NCBI GenBank assembly: GCA_022450525.1
Contig: JAKUQA010000015.1
Coordinates: 1-38,053 of the forward strand
From: Dehalococcoidia bacterium
GTDB lineage: Bacteria > Chloroflexota > Dehalococcoidia > Lucifugimonadales > UBA6952
Direction of reading: 5' to 3'
Length of the DNA stretch: 38,053 nt
Shown here: in pieces, positions 8,543 to 17,262 of the stretch
Numbering within the stretch: the first letter of the stretch is position 1
Layout of the letters: every line of letters starts with the position of its first letter
Translations under genes and position numbers: made by a program
Notes under the pieces: generated by a model
Seen by the model: the letters and a program-made list of their open reading frames with translations, nothing else
Told to the model about the DNA's origin: nothing
The model's database searches: none

Positions 8543-9795
8543 GTAAAATTGCGATTATAGGATCTGGTGTAGCAGGTTTAACGGCTGCATATTTGTTGAA
8601 TAAGAAACATGATGTGTATTTATATGAACAAAATCGATATTTCGGGGGCCATACAAATACTATTTCTGTTCAAGAAAATCTCAAATCATCAGTCAATATC
8701 GATACTGGGTTTATTGTGTTTAATTCAAAAAACTACCCTCTATTTTTAGCACTCTTAAATAGTTTGAAAGTACCCTATTTTTTGTCAGATATGTCTTTTG
8801 CTTATTATGACCCAAAAAGATCATTAGCTTATTGTGGTGGACGTGGGTTGTTTAGTTTATTTGGCCAGCTAAAAAATATATTTAATATTCCTCATTTGCA
8901 ATTTTTATTAGGTATTAGAAAGTATTCGCGTAAAATGGTTAAGGACCAAAAGATAGGTTTAACAAAAAACAAAACTTTATTTGAATATTGTTCTGAATTT
9001 AATGTTCCTCAAAAAGTTGTAAATGATTATTTTATACCCATAGGTTCAGCTATTTGGTCTTCACAAATTCATGATATTAAACAGTTTCCAGTTGATGCAT
9101 ATATAACCTTTTTTCAAAATCATGGTTTGTTATTTGAAGAAAGTCCCCCAACTTGGTATTCAATTGAAGGTGGAGCACAACGTTATGTTCAAAAGATAAT
9201 TAATCTTTTGGGTAATAATGCTTATCTATCCTCTAAGATTAATTCAGTAGTTCGTTTTACAGATCATGTAGAAATCGAATTAGATAATGGAAATACATAT
9301 GATTTTGATAAGGTCGTTATAGCTACCCATGCGAATCAAGCAATTAATTTGTTAGAAAAACCAACTAAACTTGAAAAAAAGCTTCTTTCAGTATGGGAAT
9401 ATAGTGAAAATGATACCATCCTGCATAGTTATGATAAATTTATGCCCCAAAATAATAGATTGTGGGGATCATGGAATTTTTTACAAAGAGATAATGATAA
9501 TTCGATAGTTACATATAATATGAACAGGCTTCAATCATTAAATTCTAATACTCAATACTTAGTCACATTAAATTCTGATATAGAAATCCCTGAAAAATAT
9601 ATACATTACAAAACAAAATATACACATCCTAGATATACACAAGAATCCATGAGTACTCAAGAGCAACTACCATTATTAAATGGTGTAAATAATACATATT
9701 TCTGTGGTAGTTATTTTGGATATGGATTTCATGAAGATGCAGTTAAGTCAGCTGTAAATATTGTCACAGAAATTGATGGATCTTATGAATTCTAA
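8539..9795 (+). CDS. FAD-dependent amine-oxidase-like protein (COG2907 type)
   Basis: A 418-residue flavoprotein. The N-terminus IAIIGSGVAGLTAAYLLNK with a following acidic end (YLYEQN) is an FAD-binding Rossmann fold, and GGHTNTI after it is typical of the COG2907 NAD/FAD-binding group. A C-terminal segment NTYFCGSYFGYGFHEDAV closes the FAD site. The family is usually encoded next to DUF1365 and CFA-type methyltransferases, exactly as here, and related flavoproteins act as desaturases or reductases in methyl-branched and furan fatty acid synthesis. That role is an inference from neighbours. It starts in an ATGA overlap with the preceding gene and overlaps the next one. Confidence 0.9.
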   Translation: MSKIAIIGSGVAGLTAAYLLNKKHDVYLYEQNRYFGGHTNTISVQENLKSSVNIDTGFIVFNSKNYPLFLALLNSLKVPYFLSDMSFAYYDPKRSLAYCGGRGLFSLFGQLKNIFNIPHLQFLLGIRKYSRKMVKDQKIGLTKNKTLFEYCSEFNVPQKVVNDYFIPIGSAIWSSQIHDIKQFPVDAYITFFQNHGLLFEESPPTWYSIEGGAQRYVQKIINLLGNNAYLSSKINSVVRFTDHVEIELDNGNTYDFDKVVIATHANQAINLLEKPTKLEKKLLSVWEYSENDTILHSYDKFMPQNNRLWGSWNFLQRDNDNSIVTYNMNRLQSLNSNTQYLVTLNSDIEIPEKYIHYKTKYTHPRYTQESMSTQEQLPLLNGVNNTYFCGSYFGYGFHEDAVKSAVNIVTEIDGSYEF

Positions 9796-10579
9796 AATAA
9801 TGTTCGGTCATTTAATGCATACACGAAAAAAAATTCATCAATTTAGATTCCGTCATTATTTTTTTGCTCTTGATCTGGATGAGCTTGAATCGATAGGTAA
9901 GCATAAATTATTTGGATGGAACAAAGGATGGTTTTTTTCTTTTTTAGATCAAGACTATCTTGGACAAACCACTGGTTCTATAAAATCAAAACTAAACTCT
10001 CGATTATCACATTTGGGTATTGATATAGAGAAATTAACTATTTTACTTGTAACTACACCTAGATTTATTAAGCATACATTTAATCCAGTAAATTTTTATT
10101 ATTGTTATACAAGTACAAAAAAATTAGAAAAAGTTATTGTTGAAGTAAATAATACTTTTGGAGAAGCTCATTTATATGTTCTAGATAATCTAATTGAAAA
10201 GAATGGATACTTTATAGATTCCCATGCTAAGTTGTTTCATGTTTCACCAATGAATAATATGGAGGGGGAATATACTTTTTATTTTACCGACATTCTTAAT
10301 ACCAATCATTTAGATTTAGGTATCAATTTACACTATGAGGAAACACCTTTTTTTACAAGTAGATTCATTGGCGATGCAAAAATCTTTAGTGATAAATCGT
10401 TATTGTGGCTAGGAATTAGATATACTTTAAGTACTTTTTTAGCATTACCGAGAATATTAATACATGCTGGAATATTACATTACATTAAAAAATTACCAAT
10501 TTTTTCTAAACCAGATCCGTCTAGCGAAATGACATATACTTCCACATATAAACCGTATATCAATGAGTTTAAAAAATAA
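9785..10579 (+). CDS. DUF1365 family protein
   Basis: The protein reads MNSKIMFGHLMHTRKKIHQF, then FRHYFFALDLDELESI, the typical start of DUF1365 proteins ('g.v.H.R..P..H.F.Y..f.l.lDLdel'), and keeps the NPVNFYYCY motif and the VNNTFGE block further on. I chose ATG 9785 (264 residues) over ATG 9761 because the family motif begins at once and the overlap with the flavoprotein gene falls to 11 bases. DUF1365 has no proven reaction but always accompanies COG2907 flavoproteins and CFA-like methyltransferases, so it is a probable lipid-modification partner. Confidence 0.9.
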   Translation: MNSKIMFGHLMHTRKKIHQFRFRHYFFALDLDELESIGKHKLFGWNKGWFFSFLDQDYLGQTTGSIKSKLNSRLSHLGIDIEKLTILLVTTPRFIKHTFNPVNFYYCYTSTKKLEKVIVEVNNTFGEAHLYVLDNLIEKNGYFIDSHAKLFHVSPMNNMEGEYTFYFTDILNTNHLDLGINLHYEETPFFTSRFIGDAKIFSDKSLLWLGIRYTLSTFLALPRILIHAGILHYIKKLPIFSKPDPSSEMTYTSTYKPYINEFKK

Positions 10580-10581
10580 TG

Positions 10582-10872
10582 TTAAGCAATCTCACTCAGT
10601 ACATAAAATCCATCTGTCCATGTAGGTTCAGATTCAAGATGTTCCATCATTTTTAAAAATGATTCATGTTGCTCAGGCCTGTTTGCATTAGCAACATAAG
10701 CGTCTTGGCTTTCAAAAACAGCTACACCAATCCATTCGTCTTTTTCATCTGGATTCATTACAAACCATGCGACCATGCCTTCAGGTTTTGGCTCATTTGA
10801 ATTAAAAGTTTTTGTTAATTCTTCTTCATGTCCTTTTTTTACACGTAAATTAAATATTGAACCGTAATACAT
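10582..10872 (-). CDS. ABM-type (dimeric alpha/beta barrel) small protein
   Basis: A 96-residue protein with the ferredoxin-like ABM pattern: a beta strand (YYGSIFNLRVKKG), a helix, WFVMNPDEKDEWIGVAVFES and a final helix/strand pair. Proteins of this fold include small quinol monooxygenases and heme-binding proteins, but no cofactor residue decides it here. It lies 16 bases after the diiron desaturase-like gene on the same strand, preceded by a clear Shine-Dalgarno sequence (AAAGGAG), and is probably co-transcribed with it. It converges on the DUF1365 gene with only two bases between the stops. Confidence 0.72.
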   Translation of the reverse strand: MYYGSIFNLRVKKGHEEELTKTFNSNEPKPEGMVAWFVMNPDEKDEWIGVAVFESQDAYVANANRPEQHESFLKMMEHLESEPTWTDGFYVLSEIA

Positions 10873-10888
10873 TTTTTGCTCCTTTAAT

Positions 10889-11938
10889 TTAAGTTAGGGC
10901 TTTTTGTAAATCAATATTTGAGGTAAGCCATAATTTAAGTTTTTGTTTTATAAATGATTTAATCCCGGGTAGTGGAGCGACTTTTGAACCAATCCCAAGA
11001 GCTTCAAGAATAATTTCACCAACAAGCCCATGGCAACCTCTAAAAGATTTAACCAATTGAAAAAGCTGTGCACGAGGGAATTTTTCTAGATATTTCAATT
11101 CTTTTCCGTTGCTCATTCCAAATACAACTCTTGCTATAAGAGAAGGATCGTCAGAGATTTGTTGTACTTGGGTAATAATTTTCTTAAGAAGATTTGCCAC
11201 ACTTCCGCCCATTAAAGGAATCCATTGTTGAGCTTTACTTTCGTATTGAGAAACTAATTCGATTTTATTTGCAGGCATTTCAAAGTGAGCTACTGTGAAA
11301 AGACACGGTTCTAATAATCCAGGATCGTCTTCAAGTTGTAATGCAGTCATGTCTCTGTATTGAACAGTATGAAGAGCTTCTCTACCTTTTACTTTTTGAA
11401 GAATCTTTTTCGCATTTGAACCGGTAGGGAAAAGAGAGGCTTGAAGTTCATACCAATAATCTGTTATACATTCCTGAAATAAACCAAATGTCGTTAATTG
11501 GACTGGCATCAACCCAGCTTCATGATTTTCTTTGTAACTTGTTTGTTCCTCAGCTTCTTTTAGCATAAGATCTAGTTCATGTTCAGTATAACCAAAGTTC
11601 ATAAGAATCTTTTTATGGGGATCAGCGTGGCCAAGTTCATCAGGTACCCAGAATCCATTTATATAGGTTCTTAACCAGTCTGCGTTATATAAATCTGCAC
11701 CCAATCTAAATGCTTCAGCATATTGTTCAGTTAGAGATTCAGTTATCATTGAAAGTTTGAATGTATCAATGAAGTATTCTTCAGAAAATCCTGGTTTATA
11801 GGAAATTTGATTCCTGTCCACACAATCTTCTAAACTCATGGAATCATATTCTGTCATGAAACCACTTGTATTATTTAGCTGGCTTTCAGCAAAATCGTTA
11901 AGAATTTTATTTGTTTTTTCTGATAAATTGTTTATCAT
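10889..11938 (-). CDS. Acyl-ACP desaturase-like diiron protein
   Basis: A 349-residue helical protein with ferritin-like diiron ligands: a first-helix Glu (67 or 71), ELGH (Glu101-x-x-His104), Glu156 in FQECITD, and EALH (Glu187-x-x-His190). The 86-residue spacing between the two ExxH motifs equals that of plant stearoyl-ACP desaturase (143 to 229), the reference member of the family. It would introduce a cis double bond into an acyl chain using O2 and reduced ferredoxin. This fits the facing lipid block, since CFA-type methyltransferases need an unsaturated chain. A TATAAT box is at 11982-11977 upstream. A different diiron oxygenase chemistry cannot be excluded. Confidence 0.8.
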   Translation of the reverse strand: MINNLSEKTNKILNDFAESQLNNTSGFMTEYDSMSLEDCVDRNQISYKPGFSEEYFIDTFKLSMITESLTEQYAEAFRLGADLYNADWLRTYINGFWVPDELGHADPHKKILMNFGYTEHELDLMLKEAEEQTSYKENHEAGLMPVQLTTFGLFQECITDYWYELQASLFPTGSNAKKILQKVKGREALHTVQYRDMTALQLEDDPGLLEPCLFTVAHFEMPANKIELVSQYESKAQQWIPLMGGSVANLLKKIITQVQQISDDPSLIARVVFGMSNGKELKYLEKFPRAQLFQLVKSFRGCHGLVGEIILEALGIGSKVAPLPGIKSFIKQKLKLWLTSNIDLQKALT

Positions 11939-12035
11939 CTGAAACCGAATCTTATTTTTTCTGTTATTGTATTATTATTATACCAAATTATTATTTTTAT
12001 TATGTTAATTTAATTTTTTGTGAGGGTAGTAATTA

Positions 12036-12659
12036 ATGAATGATGAAGAATTAAATAGACTATATGAATTACTGGATGCTTCATATACAGCTAATTGTAT
12101 GTTAATTGGTAATGAATTAGCAGGATCAAATGAAAGGATTGCTTTGTTTTCTTCATTTGCAACAGGAGGGTTTTTTCTTGCTCGAAATATTCATCATTTA
12201 GAAAACTTAGAACAAGTTATAAAAGACAATATAGGAATTAATTTAATTTCTCAGGTTTCAGAATTACTTTCTTGTTATTCAATTATAATTTTCGCATTGC
12301 GTAGCCCTGATAAAAATCGTGCGAGAGAGTTTTTTAAAGAATTCATAGACATCTTCGAAATGAATAAAAATAAATCAAAATTATCACTATTATTCGATCA
12401 GGCAGATCATGAGATTACTGCTAATATCTTACCAAATCAGGCTATTCGTTTTATATTAATAACAGATATTATTAAAGAGATTTTAACTTCTAATTCTTCT
12501 GTTGAATGGGATCATATTAAAGTACCAATAGAATTTGATTCGTTATTGCATAAAGATATTGAGGATTATGAACAATTTGTAAATTACTGGATAGCTATGG
12601 AAGAAGAATGCTTTGAATTGGTATTGGAAGGTATAAAGGAATTTCAGTCTGATAATTAA
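12036..12659 (+). CDS. Hypothetical helical protein
   Basis: A 207-residue, mostly helical, acidic protein without membrane segments or signal peptide. I do not recognise a family. The sequence is rich in Asn, Ile and Glu; the middle contains ALRSPDKNRAREFF, and the C-terminus is acidic. A GAGGG ribosome binding site sits about ten bases before the ATG. It is transcribed away from the diiron desaturase-like gene and converges on the MFS gene with four bases between stops. Confidence 0.7.
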   Translation: MNDEELNRLYELLDASYTANCMLIGNELAGSNERIALFSSFATGGFFLARNIHHLENLEQVIKDNIGINLISQVSELLSCYSIIIFALRSPDKNRAREFFKEFIDIFEMNKNKSKLSLLFDQADHEITANILPNQAIRFILITDIIKEILTSNSSVEWDHIKVPIEFDSLLHKDIEDYEQFVNYWIAMEEECFELVLEGIKEFQSDN

Positions 12660-12663
12660 TAAT

Positions 12664-13923
12664 TTATTGTGTTACTTTAGGTTGTTTAAGAATCCAAAAT
12701 AAAAATGTCGAGATTATATATATTCCACACATAAATTGCATCGCCAACATATAATCTCCTTGTTTGTCTGCTAACCAACCTGTTAATAATGGACTTACTG
12801 CAGACATGATGCTTTGAATCATGGTAACACCTCCACGTAAGCTACCATAATTTTTTCTTCCAAAAAATTGTCCTACGAGAGCCCAGCCAATTGAATTACT
12901 CGACATTGCTATACCAAACAATAAAACAAAAATAAGACCAGTTACCATTCCATTTGGCCCATAAAGTATAATTAATGTTGAACCGATTCCGGCAAGCATA
13001 GCAAGCCCTGCCACTTTTGGCCTTGACCATCTGTCAGATATAATACCCATAATTAATATCGCTGGAATACGTGTAAATGCAGCAGCAGGCACAAGAAAAG
13101 CTGCAGCAATTTGTTCATCTATACCTCTTGAAACTAAAATTGGTACCATGTGAACCAGTATTGCTGATTGAGCTGTTAGTCTTAACCCTATAGCTATAGA
13201 TAAAAGCCAATAAGTAGAAGATTGTAACGCTTCTCTAATTCCAAAATCATGAAGATTTAATGGTTCATGATTATTTGATAAATCTTCTTCATCTTCAATA
13301 TCAGCTTCATGAGATTTAGGTAATCTAATAAATAAAGATAATGGAATACCAATAACCAAAATAATAATTCCGGAAAATATACAGGCTACTCTCCAATCAA
13401 AAGAGAATATTATTTGAGCTATAACAAATGTTAATACTGTGCTTCCAATGGCTGAACCTACTGTGGACCAAGACATTGCAATTCCTAATCTCTTGCGAAA
13501 CCATGCATTGATAGCTGCAGAAATTCCGTGATGAGGTATCGAAAAGCCAATTGTTAAAAATGTTAAAAAGGTAATAAGAAAAAACATATAAGTGGGAGCT
13601 ATTCCTATAAGAATAAATCCAATTCCTCCACTTATAACACCTATTAAAATTATTGCTTTTGGCCCATATTTATCTACTAAATAACCAGCAATAGGTCCTT
13701 CTAAACCACCTTCTAGACTGCGGATTGTAAAGGCTAGGGACATTTGTGTTTTAGTTAAATTGAAAGTTCGGCTTATAGGAAGAAAATAAGCCGACATACC
13801 TGTGTGATATAAACCGCCAAAAAGAAGTTGAAAAACAGCTGAAACTATTACAACTTTCCACCCGTAATAAGAGGTTCTTGGCTGTTGGGTACTTTCGTTT
13901 TCTTGGGACATTTGTACTTTCAT
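12664..13923 (-). CDS. MFS transporter (monocarboxylate/oxalate-formate-like)
   Basis: A 419-residue protein with about twelve membrane helices. It starts with a short polar tail and YYGWKVVIVSAVFQL, the start typical of the OFA/monocarboxylate-type MFS branch, and has LVDKYGPKAIIL between helices 2 and 3 (the MFS motif A loop) and a charged central loop (about 205-225, SHEADIEDEEDLSNNHE). It probably moves an organic anion, but the substrate is not predictable. The ATG 13923 has a poor ribosome binding site; ATG 13911 is an equally possible start. Confidence 0.87.
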   Translation of the reverse strand: MKVQMSQENESTQQPRTSYYGWKVVIVSAVFQLLFGGLYHTGMSAYFLPISRTFNLTKTQMSLAFTIRSLEGGLEGPIAGYLVDKYGPKAIILIGVISGGIGFILIGIAPTYMFFLITFLTFLTIGFSIPHHGISAAINAWFRKRLGIAMSWSTVGSAIGSTVLTFVIAQIIFSFDWRVACIFSGIIILVIGIPLSLFIRLPKSHEADIEDEEDLSNNHEPLNLHDFGIREALQSSTYWLLSIAIGLRLTAQSAILVHMVPILVSRGIDEQIAAAFLVPAAAFTRIPAILIMGIISDRWSRPKVAGLAMLAGIGSTLIILYGPNGMVTGLIFVLLFGIAMSSNSIGWALVGQFFGRKNYGSLRGGVTMIQSIMSAVSPLLTGWLADKQGDYMLAMQFMCGIYIISTFLFWILKQPKVTQ

Positions 13924-13984
13924 ATAGGGCAGCCGAAAACATAAATTCTATATTAAATTTAGTTAAAAAACAAACTCGTTATTG

Positions 13985-13990
13985 TATAAT
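13985..13990 (+). promoter_or_regulatory. Candidate -10 box of the phosphatase gene
   Basis: TATAAT preceded directly by TG stands 36 bases before ATG 14026. The -35 region (GTTAAA, near 13962) is weak, so the promoter may rely on the extended -10. Confidence 0.35.
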
Positions 13991-14025
13991 ACTTTGTATT
14001 GTGTTTCAAAAAGATAAGATTATTA

Positions 14026-14622
14026 ATGACTAAAAGTCCTATTACATATTCATATTGGGTGATTCCAGAAAAAGTATTAGCAGGAGAATACCCAGGTAAC
14101 CAGATGCGAAAAAGTGGAATATTTCGTGTACTTAGAACAATTTTGGATCAATCTCTAGCATTTTTTAGACATCCATCAGAAGGATGGTCAACTGATAATA
14201 AAAGAGTTAAAAAGCTTCTAGGAGCAGGTATTACTAACTATCTTGATTTAACTGAGGTAGATGAACTACTTCCATATGAAACATTACTGAATAGAGAAGC
14301 AGAATTGCTTGGTATGACTATAAATTATAAACGTGTTCCAATTAAAGACCAAAATATTACTACTAGTGGTGAGATGGCTAAATGCATGTTATTCATTAAT
14401 GAAAGCATAAAATCAGGTAACAAAGTTTATATTCATTGTTTGCGTGGATTGGGCAGAACAGGCATGGTAGTTGGTTGCTTTTTGGTAGAAGAAGGATTAA
14501 CAGGAAAACAAGCCTTAAAAAAAATAACAAGTCTTCGGAAAAATGTTTTAAATTCAGTTTTACCATCGCCACAAAATAAAAAGCAATCTGGGGTAGTAGA
14601 AAACTGGAAAAATATTTTGTAA
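14026..14622 (+). CDS. Dual-specificity/tyrosine phosphatase-like protein
   Basis: From ATG 14026 the protein has 198 residues. The cysteine phosphatase loop HCLRGLGRTG is at residues 137-146 (nucleophile Cys138, Arg144), and Asp108 in PIKDQN is a good general acid candidate. The start WVIPEKVLAGEYPG is shared by a bacterial subgroup of DSP-like phosphatases. The upstream TTG at 13999 would add nine residues but without support. The substrate could be a phosphoprotein or a phospho-sugar/inositol. It stands alone between an MFS gene and guaC. Confidence 0.88.
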   Translation: MTKSPITYSYWVIPEKVLAGEYPGNQMRKSGIFRVLRTILDQSLAFFRHPSEGWSTDNKRVKKLLGAGITNYLDLTEVDELLPYETLLNREAELLGMTINYKRVPIKDQNITTSGEMAKCMLFINESIKSGNKVYIHCLRGLGRTGMVVGCFLVEEGLTGKQALKKITSLRKNVLNSVLPSPQNKKQSGVVENWKNIL

Positions 14623-14704
14623 ATCAGACACATTTGCTTGATAATATGGTATAGTTTAACGCGGTTTGTGTTTTTATATTTTGACGTGTTTTGGTAATAG
14701 ATTG

Positions 14705-15718
14705 ATGATAAATAATAACGATAAAAAATTAGGTTTTGATGACGTATTAGTCATTCCTAAAGTATCTACAATTAATTCTAGAAAAGATGTTAATTTAGAT
14801 ACTAGGATTAGGTTCCCTAGCTCTAATGTAGATTGGACTGGTATGCCTATAATGGCTTCAAATATGGATTTTGTTGGGACTTTCGAAATGGGTATGGCAC
14901 TACAAAATTTTCATATAACAACTGCTGTTAATAAATTTTACTCTACAGATGAATGGGTAAGTGCAATTAATCAAGGGTTGGATTTGAATTACAATTTCAT
15001 TACTTTTGGATTAGATAATATTGAACTTATACATCAAACCATTTCAGATATATCAGCTAAATCAAATCAAACACCATCAATAGCTGTTTTCGATGTTCCA
15101 AATGGATATATAAAATCATTTTGTGAATTAATTTCTGTTGTGAGAAAAGAATTTCCAGCATTAGGAATTATTGCTGGAAACGTTGTGACACCAGACGGAG
15201 TTAAACAACTAATGGAATCAGGAGCTGATGGGATAAAAGTAGGTATTGGGTCTGGTGGTGTTTGTAGCACATCTGCTACAACAGGAGTAGGTTATCCGCA
15301 ATTAGCGGCGGTAATTGAATGTTCGGAGGAAGTTAAAAAATCCAAAGGGTTTATAATTTCAGATGGTGGTATTAAAACATCTGGAGATATCGTAAAAGCT
15401 TATTCTGGTGGTGCAGGATTTGTAATGCTAGGTTCTGTTCTTGCTGGACATGAAGAAGGTAAAGCATCTTTAATAACCAAAGATGGTAAGTTTTACAGAA
15501 AGTTTTATGGTATGAGTTCAGGAGAAGCTATGAAGAAACATTATGGTGGTGTAGCAAATTATAGAGCTCCTGAAGGAATATCAATATTGGTAGAAGATCG
15601 AGGCAATGTTGAAGATACAATACATCAATTATTAGGTGGAATACGTTCTGCTTGTACTTATATCAATGCAGTTAATATTAGTGAAATATTTGAGAAATCT
15701 ACGTTTATTCGAGTGTGA
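14705..15718 (+). CDS. guaC: GMP reductase
   Basis: From ATG 14705 the protein has 337 residues, close to the usual 345. It starts with KLGFDDVLVIPK and has GIGSGGVCSTS with the catalytic Cys187, GVGYPQLAAVIEC, SDGGIKTSGDIVKA, GAGFVMLGSVLAGHE, FYGMSSGEAMKKHYGGV and a C-terminal LGGIRSACTYI, all hallmarks of GuaC rather than IMP dehydrogenase, which also carries CBS domains that are missing here. It converts GMP to IMP with NADPH. It converges with the purine uptake/hpt operon, separated from hpt by one base, and completes a salvage loop with it. An in-frame TTG at 14666 is a less likely start. Confidence 0.95.
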   Translation: MINNNDKKLGFDDVLVIPKVSTINSRKDVNLDTRIRFPSSNVDWTGMPIMASNMDFVGTFEMGMALQNFHITTAVNKFYSTDEWVSAINQGLDLNYNFITFGLDNIELIHQTISDISAKSNQTPSIAVFDVPNGYIKSFCELISVVRKEFPALGIIAGNVVTPDGVKQLMESGADGIKVGIGSGGVCSTSATTGVGYPQLAAVIECSEEVKKSKGFIISDGGIKTSGDIVKAYSGGAGFVMLGSVLAGHEEGKASLITKDGKFYRKFYGMSSGEAMKKHYGGVANYRAPEGISILVEDRGNVEDTIHQLLGGIRSACTYINAVNISEIFEKSTFIRV

Positions 15719-15719
15719 T

Positions 15720-16316
15720 TTAATCGGCTAACTGATTCAATGATTCATCAAATTCTGCTGGTGCATTAACTAAGTAACCAATACTATTCAGGCCTCTCAT
15801 TAATCCTTTGTCGTCCATGCCGTATCCAACTAACCAATAATCGTTATCTAATGTGAAACACGTATAATCAGGGCTAATATCTGTAGATCTTTTAGCAATT
15901 TTATCAACAAGTACGGCAACTTCTACAGTACTTTGTGTTATTTCGTGAATTATATTTTTTACTATTGATAGTGTAATCCCCGTATCTAAAAGGTCATCAA
16001 CTAGTATACTTGGTGTCCCTTTTGTAAATTTGGTTTCATAATCGCTTACGTGAATAACTTCGGGTTTATCTGGGTTATATGAATATTCATATGCACTTGC
16101 TATTATTGGATTCACTAGCCACTTTTTAGGGCTTAGAGATTCTAATTCAATCATAAGTTTTGTCCCGAAAACCATTCCTCCTGTAAGTACAGGTATCAAG
16201 TTTACTATTGGTTCATTTTGCCATTTAGTATCAATATCTTTAGCAATAAGTTTTATATGTTTTTCTATGGTCTTTTCATCCCATAATATTTCTAAATCTT
16301 TCATACAATTATCCAT
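15720..16316 (-). CDS. hpt: Hypoxanthine(-guanine) phosphoribosyltransferase
   Basis: A 198-residue type I phosphoribosyltransferase. The PRPP-binding motif is SILVDDLLDTGIT (residues 103-115), PVLTGGMVFGTKL near residues 42-54 matches the first loop, and WLVGYGMDDKGLMRGLNSIGYL corresponds to the base-recognition/hood region 'vGYGlDy...R.lp.Ig.l' of Hpt. It would convert hypoxanthine or guanine and PRPP to IMP/GMP. It is the last gene of the BMP-type purine/nucleoside importer operon and overlaps the permease gene by eight bases, linking uptake directly to salvage. Confidence 0.9.
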   Translation of the reverse strand: MDNCMKDLEILWDEKTIEKHIKLIAKDIDTKWQNEPIVNLIPVLTGGMVFGTKLMIELESLSPKKWLVNPIIASAYEYSYNPDKPEVIHVSDYETKFTKGTPSILVDDLLDTGITLSIVKNIIHEITQSTVEVAVLVDKIAKRSTDISPDYTCFTLDNDYWLVGYGMDDKGLMRGLNSIGYLVNAPAEFDESLNQLAD

Positions 16317-17262
16317 TCTTTTTGTATGTTATACCTAATGCTTGAGGTTGATTTCCTAGTATGAGTACTTTCAACGGTCTTGGTAACCATTTACCTTTAT
16401 TTTGATTGGCAATTTGTATTAATACAAGGGTTAAAATCATTAAAGGGAAGGGAATAAGTGGTAATATTTGCGATAAACCAATTGTTACTGTTTGTAATTT
16501 TAGTGCAATTACCTGTAGGGCACTAAATCCATACACTCCCAATGAAGCACGAATAGGATTCCAGCCTCCAAAAATTACAATAGCCAATGCTATCCATCCA
16601 TAATTTATCGTATGTCCTTCAGACCAACCATATTTTGCATGTAAACTAAATGCAGCACCACCTATACCAATAAGAATACCTCCTAATGTAGAGTAGATTA
16701 ATCTTGTATATAAAACATTAATTCCTCGTGCATTTGCAGCTTCGGGGTTTTCACCAACAGCTCTAAGATTTACCCCGAGTTGTGTTTTAAATAAGAAAAA
16801 CCATGAAGCTGGAATAAGTAGTATTGAAAAAATGACTAGTAAATTATTATTAAATAAAGTTGGGCCAATATATGGGATTTCGTCTAGAAATGGTATTCTT
16901 ATTCTGTCTAGATATGGTCCAGGAATTCTTACATACGATTGGCCTAAAAAGCTACTTAGTTTCCATAATAATATTGTTAATATAAATCCTATAGCAATTT
17001 GGTTTATATATAAATTCATATTAACAATAACTATAAAAAAGGCTATTATTCCACCCAAAAACCCTGCAGCAATTATTCCTAAAAGTAGAGAATTTGTTAT
17101 TATGGTCACAGCAAAACCAGCAAGAGCTGTTATTAATAATGTACCTTCCATTGATAAGTTAACAATACCCACTCTTTCAGAAATTGTTTCTCCAATTACA
17201 GCAAATATTAAGGGGCTAGACATAGCGATTATTGTAACAAATGATGCTTCAAAATTTTCCAT
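16309..17262 (-). CDS. Nucleoside-type ABC transporter permease (NupQ/YufQ-like)
   Basis: A 317-residue permease with eight to nine membrane helices. VIGETISERVGIVNLSMEGTLL near residues 22-43 is the start typical of the second permease of BMP-type nucleoside importers, and GENPEAANARGINV near residue 180 is the conserved cytoplasmic loop that contacts the ATPase. It works with the permease at 17262, the ATPase at 18302 and the lipoprotein at 19806. Its start overlaps the preceding stop by one base and its end overlaps hpt. Confidence 0.92.
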   Translation of the reverse strand: MENFEASFVTIIAMSSPLIFAVIGETISERVGIVNLSMEGTLLITALAGFAVTIITNSLLLGIIAAGFLGGIIAFFIVIVNMNLYINQIAIGFILTILLWKLSSFLGQSYVRIPGPYLDRIRIPFLDEIPYIGPTLFNNNLLVIFSILLIPASWFFLFKTQLGVNLRAVGENPEAANARGINVLYTRLIYSTLGGILIGIGGAAFSLHAKYGWSEGHTINYGWIALAIVIFGGWNPIRASLGVYGFSALQVIALKLQTVTIGLSQILPLIPFPLMILTLVLIQIANQNKGKWLPRPLKVLILGNQPQALGITYKKNG

